Assembly (NCBI GenBank): GCA_035296965.1
Contig: DATGZX010000321.1
Span: forward strand, 11,486-75,485
Direction of reading: 5' to 3'
DNA: 64,000 nt
Source of the DNA: DATGZX01 sp035296965
GTDB taxonomy: Bacteria; Planctomycetota; Planctomycetia; Gemmatales; Gemmataceae
The notes beneath the pieces are model-generated. The model was not told the origin of the DNA, ran no database searches, and saw nothing but the letters and a program-made list of their open reading frames with translations. This document shows positions 1 to 8,271 of this stretch, piece after piece. Position numbers and translations under genes: made by a program. Position 1 is the first letter of the stretch; the number at the start of each line of letters is the position of its first letter.

Positions 1-29
1 TTCACGGCAGCGCCGCGACCGGCCGACCG

Positions 30-218
30 TCAACCTTCCCCACCCAAGTCGATCCAGGCGGTCTCCCAGTTGGGCGCGGCACCTTCTGCGACATCGCCCA
101 CCAAGTGCTCTGCCGGCCGGGAATCGGTTTCCTGCGCATGGCCGGCCAGGTGTGACGAGCCAAGGAACCGAGCTGAAGAGGCATCGAATGGGCGTTTCTG
201 TCCATCTTTGCGTGGCAT
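30..218 (-). CDS. Small hypothetical protein, 62 aa
   Basis: I do not recognise this protein. The ATG at 218 is preceded on the minus strand by AAAAGGAGAT at a good ribosome-binding distance, which is why I choose this start over longer in-frame readings that continue to 797. The N-terminus is basic and the C-terminal half is acidic with two Trp (WETAWIDLGGEG at the end). There is no signal peptide or membrane segment. It is the only reading frame in the first 900 bases with a convincing ribosome-binding site. Function is unknown. Confidence 0.5.
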   Translation of the reverse strand: MPRKDGQKRPFDASSARFLGSSHLAGHAQETDSRPAEHLVGDVAEGAAPNWETAWIDLGGEG

Positions 219-947
219 GGATTCATCTCCTTTTGGAATGGAACAAAGCACAGGTGGAGCCGGTAGGGCGCGCGGGAACTCCGGGGATGCATGGATGGTC
301 TCTGGCGGTTGTATCAAGACATAACCGCTCGCAGATAGCTCTAGTGTGGCGGTAGAGGCTGTGTGACCCCGGCCAGTTGCTGGCTGCGTCGGGGCAGCAG
401 AGCGATCGGGCGGAAGGGGCGTGGACGAATCACGGGCGCGCTGCGAAAAGCAAGCCGGCGTTTGGGCTGGTAGCACGGAGGGATGGACTGGCAGTGTTTC
501 ATGCAGGACCTCACAAGAACAGGATTGCCGTCGCGGGACGGCTGACTTGCCAGGGAAAGAAATCGGCAAATTGCCATGCGGTTTCGCAAATGATCTCGGA
601 GAAACGGTCGCAGAAGAGACAAATGCGGAACGGTCAGCCCAATTTCGTAGGGGTTGCCGCTTGGCAGACCTGGGGAAACGATCACCGGACTGCAAAGGGA
701 CGAAGGCTTTGTTGGTGCCGCGGAAGAAAGGGGCGTTACAAGGCGCGCTCTCGGCGCATCTTCGCCCCGCAGGACTGCTGCATCGGGCAGTCTCCACACG
801 CGTGGGAAAAGCCGGCGCGCCAGGCAGAATCTCGTTGCACAGAGCAGTTATTCCAAAGCCCCGGGCACCCAGCAGGCATGGTCGGCGTGGTTCATGAAGG
901 GGAGCTGGTCAAGAGGGGTTTTCAGAATGCTTCGAATCGCCATGAAG
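219..947. other. Stretch without a supportable gene
   Basis: About 730 bases. Several overlapping frames are open on both strands, but none has a ribosome-binding site, a recognisable domain or protein-like composition. It lies just downstream of a truncated PIN toxin start on the minus strand, so it may contain eroded coding DNA. I could not identify a parent gene. Confidence 0.4.
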
Positions 948-1037
948 TCAAACGAGGCGGGACTGCTCACAAGCCGTCATGGCTAGGTGGTTGGCGAGCG
1001 AGGCGTACACTAACAAATTGGAGTCGATCGCTTTCAC
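948..1037 (-). pseudogene. Truncated PIN-domain (VapC-like) toxin start
   Basis: Immediately after the AbrB-type antitoxin stop, the sequence TAGGAG overlaps that stop and sits six bases before a GTG at 1037. The frame reads on with AIDSNLLVYA, the first strand and Asp of a PIN ribonuclease domain, and then about 15 further residues. It ends at a TGA after 29 codons, whereas PIN toxins are usually 120-150 aa. None of the later acidic PIN residues can be found in frame. I read this as a toxin gene lost by frameshift or deletion while its antitoxin stayed intact. Confidence 0.6.
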
Positions 1038-1045
1038 GCAAACTC

Positions 1046-1279
1046 CTACCAACCAAGTGCGTCCATGTCGATGTCGGCCAGGTCGACGTGGGTCGGACGG
1101 TTCATTGGCAGCTTTCGCTCAAGAGCGGATTGCATGGGTGTCTTAGGCAAAGGCTTTACCAAAATGCCTTCTTCGCAACGAATCAGTTCGACTTCGTGTT
1201 CCGGCCCGAACTCCTCGCCCCATTCCGCGGGGATGCGCAATCGCCGGCCAGACTCTATTCGCGTCACTACGCTCGACAT
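1046..1279 (-). CDS. AbrB/MazE-family antitoxin, 77 aa
   Basis: The start MSSVVTRIESGRRLRIPAEW has the swapped-hairpin AbrB pattern (short strand, GRRLRIPAEW-type turn, then EHEVELIRCEEGILVKPL). The C-terminal tail (residues about 50-77) would be the toxin-binding part in VapB-type antitoxins. A longer in-frame start at 1345 adds residues with no family resemblance. The stop overlaps the ribosome-binding site of a truncated PIN toxin downstream, the usual antitoxin-toxin operon arrangement with antitoxin first. It probably binds its own promoter DNA; that is inference from the family. Confidence 0.75.
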   Translation of the reverse strand: MSSVVTRIESGRRLRIPAEWGEEFGPEHEVELIRCEEGILVKPLPKTPMQSALERKLPMNRPTHVDLADIDMDALGW

Positions 1280-1793
1280 CAGTGGTCCCTCCCTCGGGTT
1301 CCTCGCCATTGAAGCCATTGTAACCGACAAGCATCGGGCTGCCATGCCCCAACGGGCGGGCGCCTAAGAGCACCATAAACGCGGGTCACGCAGAGGGTAG
1401 GGTGTGGGTCGTTCTTTCGCGCGCCTATTCGACCTCCGAGACGCAAATACGCCCGATTCTGCGAGCCCCTAGAGCCATCCGCAACGATGACGACGCCTAG
1501 GCTTCCTCTCTGCCTGATTTTGCTTGCGTTCTGTTTTCGGCCGGATACTATTGCAGGCGTTCCGCTCGGTTGTCACCTTATTGGGCCAAGTGTGGCAGTT
1601 GGGCGGAACTTTTTTTGCGTTGTACTCGGCTTTCGGTCGAGTAGTATTGCAGCCGTCCCCCTTGTGGCGAAGTGGGGGACAAACTTTCCGGCGGGGACCA
1701 TCTGCGCTTTGGTTGCCGGCCGGTTTTCTTTTTGCACGTCCGCTAAAATAAAAACCGTGTAACAAACGATTGCGACGCAAAGGAGCGCCCCAA
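1280..1793. other. Intergenic region with a diverged direct repeat
   Basis: This 514-base gap lies between the divergent AbrB antitoxin and the DUF4145 gene and should hold both promoters. Two related segments, near 1535-1560 and 1630-1657, share a core like ACTATTGCAG / AGTATTGCAG with similar flanks. No RNA gene is apparent. Open frames here lack ribosome-binding sites. Confidence 0.4.
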
Positions 1794-2519
1794 ATGGCCA
1801 CCCTGAATGACCACGGTAATATCATCGCCAACTGTCCCGGATGCGAGGGAGCAAAGAGTACGTTCGAGTATCGTCGCGATGCCGAGCAAGTCTGGGGCGT
1901 TGTTACTGTCACGATGATTGAACCTCTGTGGTTTCTCCAGACGCAATATCGTCTGTTTAGGTGCGCCGGATGCGGTAGAGGCGCGCTAGCGACCATTGCA
2001 ATGCAGCCGTTCAATCCCGCCTCTGGTGGCGGCGGGCAGCTAATTTATCCCAGCCATATTGAGCAGCTTATATCTTTCTTTCCAGAGTCGATACAGCCGT
2101 TGAATCTGCCGGACGATGTTCCGGACGGCATCCGAGCTGAATTCAGAGAAGCTGAAAAGTGTCTGGGTAATCAATGCTTCCGCGCGGCAACTGCACTCTT
2201 CAGGTCGGTGCTAGATAAAACGATGCGAGCGAACGGTTACAAGACGTACAAAATCGACTTGTATAAGCAAATCGAGGCCGCGGCTGACGACGGGGTTCTT
2301 ACTCAAGCCAGAAAGCTCCGCGCCCATGAGGATATCCGCGTGCTCGGTAACGACGTTCTCCACGACGAATGGCGTGAAATCAGCGAGGAAGACGTTGAAC
2401 CAGCCCACCATTACGCGCAGCGCATCCTGGAAGACTTCTACGACGACCGACCCACCGTGCTCGCACAGTTGAGAAAAGCAGGTCGAATTCCTGACGAGGA
2501 CAAGCCGAAGGCGCCTTGA
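1794..2519 (+). CDS. DUF4145 domain protein, 241 aa
   Basis: AAGGAGCG lies just upstream of the ATG at 1794, so this start is preferred to one eight codons earlier. The N-terminus has two Cys pairs (C14/C17 and C57/C60) that may bind zinc. Residues about 118-225 match the DUF4145 pattern: a helix with EAEKCL, then FRAATALFRSVLDK, then an acidic helix ending in the HDEWREI region. DUF4145 domains occur alone and fused to restriction or helicase proteins; their biochemical role is not settled. No such partner is seen here. Confidence 0.75.
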   Translation: MATLNDHGNIIANCPGCEGAKSTFEYRRDAEQVWGVVTVTMIEPLWFLQTQYRLFRCAGCGRGALATIAMQPFNPASGGGGQLIYPSHIEQLISFFPESIQPLNLPDDVPDGIRAEFREAEKCLGNQCFRAATALFRSVLDKTMRANGYKTYKIDLYKQIEAAADDGVLTQARKLRAHEDIRVLGNDVLHDEWREISEEDVEPAHHYAQRILEDFYDDRPTVLAQLRKAGRIPDEDKPKAP

Positions 2520-2669
2520 CGGCTTTTTTGAATCGCGGCGCCGATGAGTCCCAATGTGAACAAGCCAATAGCCAGCAGCCCCAGCTGTTCAATCGGGTCG
2601 AACACGAACATCGGTCTTCAAAGATGTTTTGCGTCGTAAGTCTTTTAGATTTGGCTACTTGATTTGAAG

Positions 2670-2740
2670 CTACCCGGCCAGGATTCGAACCTGGACAAAG
2701 AGAGCCAAAATCTCTTGTGCTACCGTTACACTACCGGGTA
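2670..2740 (-). tRNA. tRNA-Gln (anticodon TTG)
   Basis: The minus strand folds as a cloverleaf of 71 nt. The acceptor stem is TACCCGG pairing with CCGGGTA, with a G discriminator. The D arm has GTGT/GCAC, the anticodon stem is AGAGA/TCTCT with loop TTTTGGC giving anticodon TTG, and the T arm is CAGG-TTCGAATC-CTGG. CCA is not encoded, so it must be added enzymatically. Confidence 0.95.
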
Positions 2741-3250
2741 AGTGGGTCGAGCTTATCGATCGCTTCCGCCCAGTGATTCCAGCATGGCAAGGCCTCCCGG
2801 AAGACACCAAACATAATGCTCGGTTGCCCCTGGTTCTTCAAGGGCAAAGCAGCGCCGGTGAGCTTGCGGCGCAAGGTCCTGAAGGTTCGGGCTGACTCAT
2901 GCGATCCGGTTCATTAGGCGAAGGGGCAGGTCATTATCTCCCCTCACCCCCGACCCCTCTCCCCGGAGTACCGGGGCGAGGGGAGATCACTTGCTGCCGC
3001 CCATCTTTTAGTACCGGGGCGAGGGGAGATCAATTGCAGCCGCCGGTCTTTGCGAAACCGGCATCTTCCGCATATTCTCACAGGCTCGCGGAGGGTATGA
3101 CTTCCTTGCGGACATTTCCAGGCATCGACTCTCATCATTGTGCGGCCGCGCCACATCGAGAAATACTCTTGTTTGCCAATGCCGATAAAGGTAATGGCGG
3201 GAGCCTGGCTGCGCCGCAGACACCCCGCATAGTCGCCCAAGGAGGCTACC
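2741..3250. other. Intergenic region with C/G-rich palindromic repeats
   Basis: This gap lies between the tRNA and the exported repeat protein. Positions about 2938-3035 hold two diverged copies of the CCCTCACCCC...GAGGGGAGAT repeat that recurs at 16.7 and 40.7-40.9 kb. The rest contains only open frames without start signals, and presumably the promoter of the gene starting at 3251. Confidence 0.6.
2938..3035. repeat. REP-like element, CCCTCTCCCC / GGGGAGATTA family
   Basis: The segment contains CCCTCACCCC then CCCCTCTCCCC, a centre of GAGTACCGGGGC, and GAGGGGAGATCA. The right half is repeated about 40 bases further on (TAGTACCGGGGCGAGGGG). Fuller copies of the same element are at 40740-40890, with a partial one near 16675-16705. 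Confidence 0.7.
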
Positions 3251-3757
3251 ATGCTTCGCAAACTACTTCTGGCCGCGATGATGATGTTGTTGCTGCCGTT
3301 GGCTTCGGCCCAAGCGGGCGTCCGTTTCGGGATCGGGATTGGCATCCCCATCGGCGGAGGGTGGTACGGTCCCGGCTACGGGCCGTATTATGGACCCTAC
3401 TATCCACCGTACCCGTATTACGGATACTACCCACCGTACTACCCGCCTTATCGCGTAGTTTACGCGGCGCCGCCGGCTTACCCGCCGCCGCCTTATCCGG
3501 CTCAAGCGAATGGACAACCCGCTCCGACCGCCCCTCCTGGTTACGCGCCCCAGGGCTACGCACCTCCGGGCTACGCGCCTCAAGGCTACGCACCTCAGGG
3601 CTACGCACCTCAGGGCTATGCCCCTGCCTCGGCGGGATATTCGGCACCTGCACAGACGAATCTGCCGTCTGCTCCCACGCCGGTGTATTATGGACAGCCC
3701 GTTTCGTTACAGCAGCCGCCTCCTCCACCTGTAGTCAATACGGTGCCGCGGAACTGA
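3251..3757 (+). CDS. Exported Gly/Tyr/Pro-rich protein with GYAPQ repeats, 168 aa
   Basis: AAGGAGG precedes the ATG. Residues 1-22 form a signal peptide (MLRKLLLAAMMMLLLPLASAQA) with a likely cleavage after AQA. The mature protein begins with a Gly/Ile stretch, continues with Tyr-Pro-Gly-rich sequence (GPYYGPYYPPYP), and from about residue 95 has tandem pentapeptides GYAPQ/GYAPP (at least six). Such low-complexity exported proteins are common in planctomycetes and may belong to the cell envelope; the function is not known. It is monocistronic. Confidence 0.8.
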   Translation: MLRKLLLAAMMMLLLPLASAQAGVRFGIGIGIPIGGGWYGPGYGPYYGPYYPPYPYYGYYPPYYPPYRVVYAAPPAYPPPPYPAQANGQPAPTAPPGYAPQGYAPPGYAPQGYAPQGYAPQGYAPASAGYSAPAQTNLPSAPTPVYYGQPVSLQQPPPPPVVNTVPRN

Positions 3758-3797
3758 TTTCCTCCAATCTTCGGCCGACGGAACAAACTTTGAAGGG

Positions 3798-3960
3798 AGA
3801 GTAAGATTTAGGAGGAAGATTACGAGTACGAAGAGGATGAAGAGCACGATCTAGATAAAGAGTAGGATGTCATGCCTGCCGCCTCCTGAGTCCTGCTCTT
3901 TCTCGTACTCTTGCTCTTAATCTTCTTCCAAATCTTACTCATCATCTTAAATCTTCCTCT
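3798..3960. repeat. Purine-rich imperfect inverted repeat
   Basis: The left arm (about 3800-3860) is a run of GAGTAAGATT, GGAAGAAGATTA and GAGTACGA-type units. The right arm (about 3890-3958) carries the same units on the other strand in the same order, with small indels. Each arm is almost purely purine on one strand. It follows the 3757 stop, so it could be a transcribed hairpin. I see no gene in it. Confidence 0.6.
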
Positions 3961-4104
3961 CATGCCTGGGTCGACGGTCAAGCCGTCGGTCGAGAATTGA
4001 CAGAGCACCGGTTTCCATTTCCGAAGCTACGGGACGCCTCTCCGTCAAGGGGTCGAGTGGACCCCTCGGGGCGGCGTCCCTAAGGGAATGCAGGACGAGG
4101 CGCA

Positions 4105-4773
4105 TCAATCCCCGCCGCCCAATTGCACCAGAAAGGCAAGCTGCTCGAGTTGGACGGTCAGGTCCACCGAAACCAGGCTGACGCCTGCGGGCAAGCGGAG
4201 GATCACCGGTGCGAAGTTCAACACACCACGCACGCCCGCTGCAACCAGGGAATCAGCCACGGCCTGGGCTGCCTCCGCAGGCACCGCGAGCACACCCAGC
4301 TCGGCCCTGGTGGCTGCGATCACTGCCTGCATTTCTTCGAGGGAATGAATGGTGAGCCCGTCCACGCGCTGGCCGACTTTGCCGGGGTCGGTGTCGAAGA
4401 GAGCGACAATTCGAAATCCCCGCTGGGTGAAGCCGCGATAGCGGAGCAGGGCACGAGCCAGATTCCCAACACCCACCAGCGCCACGGACCATTCGCGATC
4501 GATCCCAAGCGCCCGGCGAATGGCTGCGATCAGTTCCTGCGTGGGGTAGCCGATGCCGGGTTGCCCCAGGCTACCAAGGGCGGCAAGATCCTTGCGCACC
4601 TGCGCGTCGGTCACGCCTAATGCGCTGCCCATGTGGCCGCTTGAAACAGTTTGTGCCCCCTCGCGAAGAAGCGCCTCCAGGCGCCTTAGATACAGGCTCA
4701 GCCTGCCGACGCTGGCCCGAGAAAGACGCAGCTCGTTGCCATTGGGATCGCCGGACGAGTCGCCTTTGATCAT
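4105..4773 (-). CDS. rex: Redox-sensing transcriptional repressor Rex
   Basis: Rex is a dimeric repressor that reads the NADH/NAD+ ratio. The N-terminal winged helix is visible (LSRASVGRLSLYLRRLEALL, then VSSGHMGSALGVTDAQVRKDLAALG). The Rossmann domain follows, with the nucleotide loop VALVGVGNLARALLRY and the strand FRIVALFDTDPGKVG. I chose the ATG at 4773 (222 aa, usual family length). Longer in-frame starts (4812, 4848, 4959) run back into a palindromic repeat whose translation (ILANAATG) is not Rex. The start is uncertain because AGGAG lies only one base before 4773. Confidence 0.9.
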   Translation of the reverse strand: MIKGDSSGDPNGNELRLSRASVGRLSLYLRRLEALLREGAQTVSSGHMGSALGVTDAQVRKDLAALGSLGQPGIGYPTQELIAAIRRALGIDREWSVALVGVGNLARALLRYRGFTQRGFRIVALFDTDPGKVGQRVDGLTIHSLEEMQAVIAATRAELGVLAVPAEAAQAVADSLVAAGVRGVLNFAPVILRLPAGVSLVSVDLTVQLEQLAFLVQLGGGD

Positions 4774-4882
4774 GCTCCTGCGCGATCGCTCTCCGCTTGT
4801 TCCAGACGGCATCAACCTGTTGGCCTGCTCCTTTTTGGTTCTGTACATAGGAGCCATAGGTCTCATGAGACATATATACTGA

Positions 4883-5005
4883 GCGCGGTCAAGAATGAGA
4901 CATCGCCCCGTAGCCGCATTCGCCAGAATGCGGGCTATCTCACGCAGTTTCCCCCGCATTCTGGCGAATGCGGCTACGGCCTATTGGGATCATTCTTGAC
5001 CGCGC
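4883..5005. repeat. Nested palindromic element upstream of rex
   Basis: The outer arms at 4883-4898 and 4990-5005 are perfect 16-base inverted repeats (core GGTCAAGAATGA). Inside them the arms at 4908-4934 and 4953-4979 are perfect 27-base inverted repeats with the core GCATTCGCCAGAATGC. The inner family recurs inside the large kinase gene at 53690-53815. Its position between the FGE-like gene and rex puts it in the rex leader or promoter region. Confidence 0.85.
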
Positions 5006-5106
5006 GCCGTATAGCTCCCATGAAGGCCTTCCTCCTTCTGTACATGGGGAGAGCGAAGAGGTCAAGTTCGGGGGCGAAACGCGCTGTCCTTTCGCGCAGC
5101 TGACTG

Positions 5107-5946
5107 TCACGGGCCGCCATGCTTGGTGGCGTCCAGTGCCGTGCGAAAGCCGTTCCACGGCTCCCGAGTTTCCGGCGGCCCGTGCACCTTGCGCGTGCAC
5201 CCGAGTACTTCCTGATGCTCCCGGTCGGTCGCGAAACCGCCGCCGCGATCCACCTTTTCGCGCATGTTTGCCGAGTGGTACCCTGCACGGAAGGCATCAT
5301 TCAAGTGCGGGTCGCGCAGCGCGTGGGACGCCACGCAAAGGGCGCCAAAGGGAGGCCAATACCAGTCGCTCGTCCAGTTATTGACGTTTCCCGCCATGTC
5401 AAAACAGCCATAGGGGCTGATTCCGTCCACATACAATCCCACCGGCGTGGTCCTGCCAATCAGGTGATTGAAGTTCGCCAGCGCCGCGGTCGGCCATTCA
5501 TCTCCCCAGGGATAGTGCCGGCCATCGACGCCGCGGGCGGCTTTTTCCCACTCCGCATCGGTCGGCAGCCGGCGGCCTGACCAGCGCGCATAGGCATCGG
5601 CCTCGTACCAACTGACTCCGGCGACCGGTTGATCTGGCCCGTCCCATCCAGCCTGCCCCCACATTGCGGGTTGCTGGATATGTTGCCGACACTTCCACTC
5701 CCAGCCCTCCGGAGTCCACCAGTTTGCATCCTCGTAGCCGTCGGCCGCCATGAACAGACTGAACCGCGCATTCGTGACCGGATAAACGTCGATCCAGTAA
5801 GCGGAAAGAGTCACCTCCCGAAGTGGCCTTTCGTGGAGCTCGGCCAGCAGCTCCTTCTGGGGCAGCCCCATCAAGAAGGGCCCCTCGGGCACCAGGACCA
5901 TGAGCGAGCCATCGCGCGGATGTTCGAACGTTTCACCACGCATCAC
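5107..5946 (-). CDS. FGE-sulfatase (SUMF) fold protein, 279 aa
   Basis: The C-type-lectin-like FGE fold is recognisable from VPEGPFLMG, YPVTNARFSLFM, PVAGVSWYEADAYARWSGRRLPTDAEWEKAARG, YPWGDEWP, GCFDMAGNVNNWTSDWY, and the C-terminal GFRTALD. True formylglycine-generating enzymes have a Cys pair in the last third; here that place reads GGGFATDREHQ, so catalytic Cys are missing and sulfatase activation is unlikely. The start is GTG at 5946 or the adjacent ATG at 5943. It lies upstream of rex on the same strand, separated by a palindromic repeat. Role unknown. Confidence 0.8.
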   Translation of the reverse strand: MMRGETFEHPRDGSLMVLVPEGPFLMGLPQKELLAELHERPLREVTLSAYWIDVYPVTNARFSLFMAADGYEDANWWTPEGWEWKCRQHIQQPAMWGQAGWDGPDQPVAGVSWYEADAYARWSGRRLPTDAEWEKAARGVDGRHYPWGDEWPTAALANFNHLIGRTTPVGLYVDGISPYGCFDMAGNVNNWTSDWYWPPFGALCVASHALRDPHLNDAFRAGYHSANMREKVDRGGGFATDREHQEVLGCTRKVHGPPETREPWNGFRTALDATKHGGP

Positions 5947-6312
5947 GGAAGTTCAAAGAGTCGGGTAAATAATGCCGGGATGGCCGCACATGCGGCTCCC
6001 CGGATAGTTCACGAATAGGTCATGAGCCAGGAAAAGGCAACAGCTGGCACGGCTCGATTGCAGGTTTCTGTGCAGCAACACCCTGGGGGAACTGGAGACC
6101 TGCCTTGTCCAGGGCGGGCGGAATTGCAAGAATAAACCGTGATCTGCTTGTGAAGTTGCGCTCATTGCGCCGGCATGCCTGCAGGCCCATGGGCCGACAT
6201 TGGCCCCCTCACTCCGGCACGGTTGGCAAGGGTCCTCCCAGCACCCTGGCCGCCCATCCAAACAAGCTCGCCGACAGTAAAGTCCGCGGCCGCGGTGGAA
6301 GGAGCCGCTTGC
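5947..6312. other. Divergent intergenic region
   Basis: This 366-base region lies between the minus-strand FGE-like gene and the plus-strand ACT-kinase and should hold both promoters. I see no RNA gene, strong hairpin or coding frame with a ribosome-binding site apart from the AAGGAG immediately before 6313. Confidence 0.4.
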
Positions 6313-7851
6313 ATGCTCAATCTATTCGAATCTGTGCGGGGCCAGTGTGCCGACCTCGATCCGGCCGTGGTCGAGATGCACTTTCGCCGGCTGCCGCCTT
6401 CGTATTTTGAGCGACACGCGCCCACAGAAGTGGCTCGGCACATCCGCCTGATTGCCAGCCTGGCTGGAGTTCGATCGGTCGACGTGGATGTTCGCCCGCT
6501 CGCTGCGCGAGCGTTCGAAGTTGTGGTTGTGGGCCAGGACCATCCCGGAACGGTGGCGTGCATCACGGGCGCGCTCGCGGCCTATGGCTTTGACCTCGAG
6601 GATGTGCAGGTCTCTACCTACCTCGAGGCGGGGAACGCATCGACAAGCACTCCTGAGCCGATGTACTTTGTGATCGTGCTGCGCATTAGCGGGAACATGC
6701 CCGGTCGATCCCTCGCAAATTTTATTGGACAATTCCGCGACCGGCTCCAGGCGGCCTTCGGGCATCTAGCGCAGGGGAATCTTCGGGAAGCCCAAACGGT
6801 TGCTGCCGACTACCGGGGAACACCCAGCGATACGCGTACTCCCGACGAGGAGCGCACTGGCCCGAATGCACCCGGTCGTGCGGTCGAGTACGAAGGCCTG
6901 GTCCTGGGAGGCGATTTCCGGCTCGAGCGCAAGTTGGCCACCGGCGGCATGAGCGAAGTATTCCTCGCCACACAGGTCAGTTTGAGCCGGACCGTGGCGG
7001 TCAAGATCTTTCGCCATGAGGGCCAGGCCGGCGACGAGTTCCTCGCGCGGATCAATCATGAAGCACTGGTCCTCGCCCAGTTCAGCTGTGCCTACATCGT
7101 CCAGATCCTTGCGGCAGGCACCGCAAGCGATCAGGGCGGCGGCCTGCTCGGCTGGATGGCGATGGAATACATGGCCGGCGGCGACCTGGGCCGCTGGTTG
7201 CAACAGCAAGGGCCTGCGCCAGCCGAGCTCGGTCTGCGCTGGTTTCGGCAGGCGCTCGAAGGCTTGTACTACGCTCACCGCCATTCCATCTTGCACCGTG
7301 ATCTCAAGCCACACAACCTGTTGTTGACAGCCGAGGGAAATCTGAAAGTCAGCGACTTCGGTCTGCTCAAACAAGCCCAGCAGCTCGGCGACACAGCGCC
7401 GCCGCGCTCGGGCATCGTCGGCACGCCACACTACATGTCTCCCGAGCAGACGCTGGGCGAGGCCCTTGACGAGCGCTCCGACATCTTCTCCTTGGGAACA
7501 ACCTTCTTTTACATCCTGAGCGGCCAATTGCCGTTTCGAAAGAACACGGCCGCCGCAGTCCTGGTTCAAATTGCCCAGGAGGATGCCCCGCTCCTGACGG
7601 AAATGGCACCCAACCTGCCGGTACCGCTGGCGGTGATCATCCGGCGGATGATGGCCCGACAGCGCGAATGGCGTTACCAGGATGTCAGCGTGATACTGGA
7701 AGATTTGGCCAGCTACGAGCGGCGCGGTCTGCTGACCCCTTCCCAGAGCGGCACGTTTATTTCGGTCACCGCTTCAGCCCAGGTAGACAATCGGGATGTG
7801 GAAACCAGAGCCTATCAGCCGCCGGTACGCCACGACGGGCCGGCCACGTAG
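6313..7851 (+). CDS. ACT domain-Ser/Thr protein kinase fusion, 512 aa
   Basis: AAGGAG eight bases before the ATG at 6313 fixes this start. Residues about 65-130 look like an ACT domain of the GlnD/glycine-cleavage-repressor type (VVVVGQDHPGTVACITGAL, then FDLEDVQVSTY). Residues about 200-480 are a complete Hanks-type kinase: glycine loop LATGGMSEVFLA, VAVKIF with the Lys at 231, HRDLKPHN at 328, DFG at 348, and YMSPEQ. No membrane segment is seen, so it is probably cytoplasmic. The fusion suggests that a small ligand, perhaps an amino acid, tunes the kinase; that is inference. Substrates are unknown. Confidence 0.85.
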   Translation: MLNLFESVRGQCADLDPAVVEMHFRRLPPSYFERHAPTEVARHIRLIASLAGVRSVDVDVRPLAARAFEVVVVGQDHPGTVACITGALAAYGFDLEDVQVSTYLEAGNASTSTPEPMYFVIVLRISGNMPGRSLANFIGQFRDRLQAAFGHLAQGNLREAQTVAADYRGTPSDTRTPDEERTGPNAPGRAVEYEGLVLGGDFRLERKLATGGMSEVFLATQVSLSRTVAVKIFRHEGQAGDEFLARINHEALVLAQFSCAYIVQILAAGTASDQGGGLLGWMAMEYMAGGDLGRWLQQQGPAPAELGLRWFRQALEGLYYAHRHSILHRDLKPHNLLLTAEGNLKVSDFGLLKQAQQLGDTAPPRSGIVGTPHYMSPEQTLGEALDERSDIFSLGTTFFYILSGQLPFRKNTAAAVLVQIAQEDAPLLTEMAPNLPVPLAVIIRRMMARQREWRYQDVSVILEDLASYERRGLLTPSQSGTFISVTASAQVDNRDVETRAYQPPVRHDGPAT

Positions 7852-8271
7852 AGATCCTTTCAAAGTGCTTGTCTTGGCTTGAAGATTCTCTGCGACATGA
7901 ACGTCAGTACACATGACATATTTCAGGTGGACCTGCCGTTCCTCCAAAGGCCCGAGTCGAGACGTAACCAATTGCAGAATAATGACTTGAATATCTCTCT
8001 TGCTTGTCAGACACGTTGTCTGCCTACCCCCCCTTTTACATGACATAACATGACATTGTCGATTTCGCCATTTGCCTCGCGTGTCTCTCTGGCCACGTGC
8101 TCGGGCCCCAAGCGGGAAAGATCTTGACCTCGTTGAGGGACATCGCTAGAGTCCGCCAGCTTTTCAGGGAGCAGTTCCGTCGTGTGTCCCAAGCCGCAGC
8201 GGCCCAAGCACATGGATCGTGCCGGCCGCCGGTAGTGCACTATCCTCATCCGCGGGAAAAAGGAAAATCCT
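7852..8271. other. Intergenic region with repeated CATGACAT octamers
   Basis: This 420-base region lies between two plus-strand genes. The octamer CATGACAT occurs at 7912-7919, 8039-8046 and 8049-8056, the last two separated by two bases. They precede the lipoprotein gene by about 215-360 bases and could be operator sites. No gene is supportable here. Confidence 0.45.

Noticed and set aside
377..1312. A 311-codon open frame on the plus strand near the window start
   Set aside because: No ribosome-binding site, composition rich in Arg/Gly/His without domain resemblance, and it overlaps the AbrB antitoxin and the PIN toxin start on the other strand.
3535..3640. Regular short repeats that could suggest a CRISPR array
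   Set aside because: They are in-frame GYAPQ/GYAPP codons of an exported protein with no spacers. No CRISPR array or cas gene was found anywhere in the window.
2899..3804. A 301-codon plus-strand open frame over the exported repeat protein
   Set aside because: It runs through palindromic repeats and lies out of frame with the gene at 3251, which has a signal peptide and AAGGAGG.
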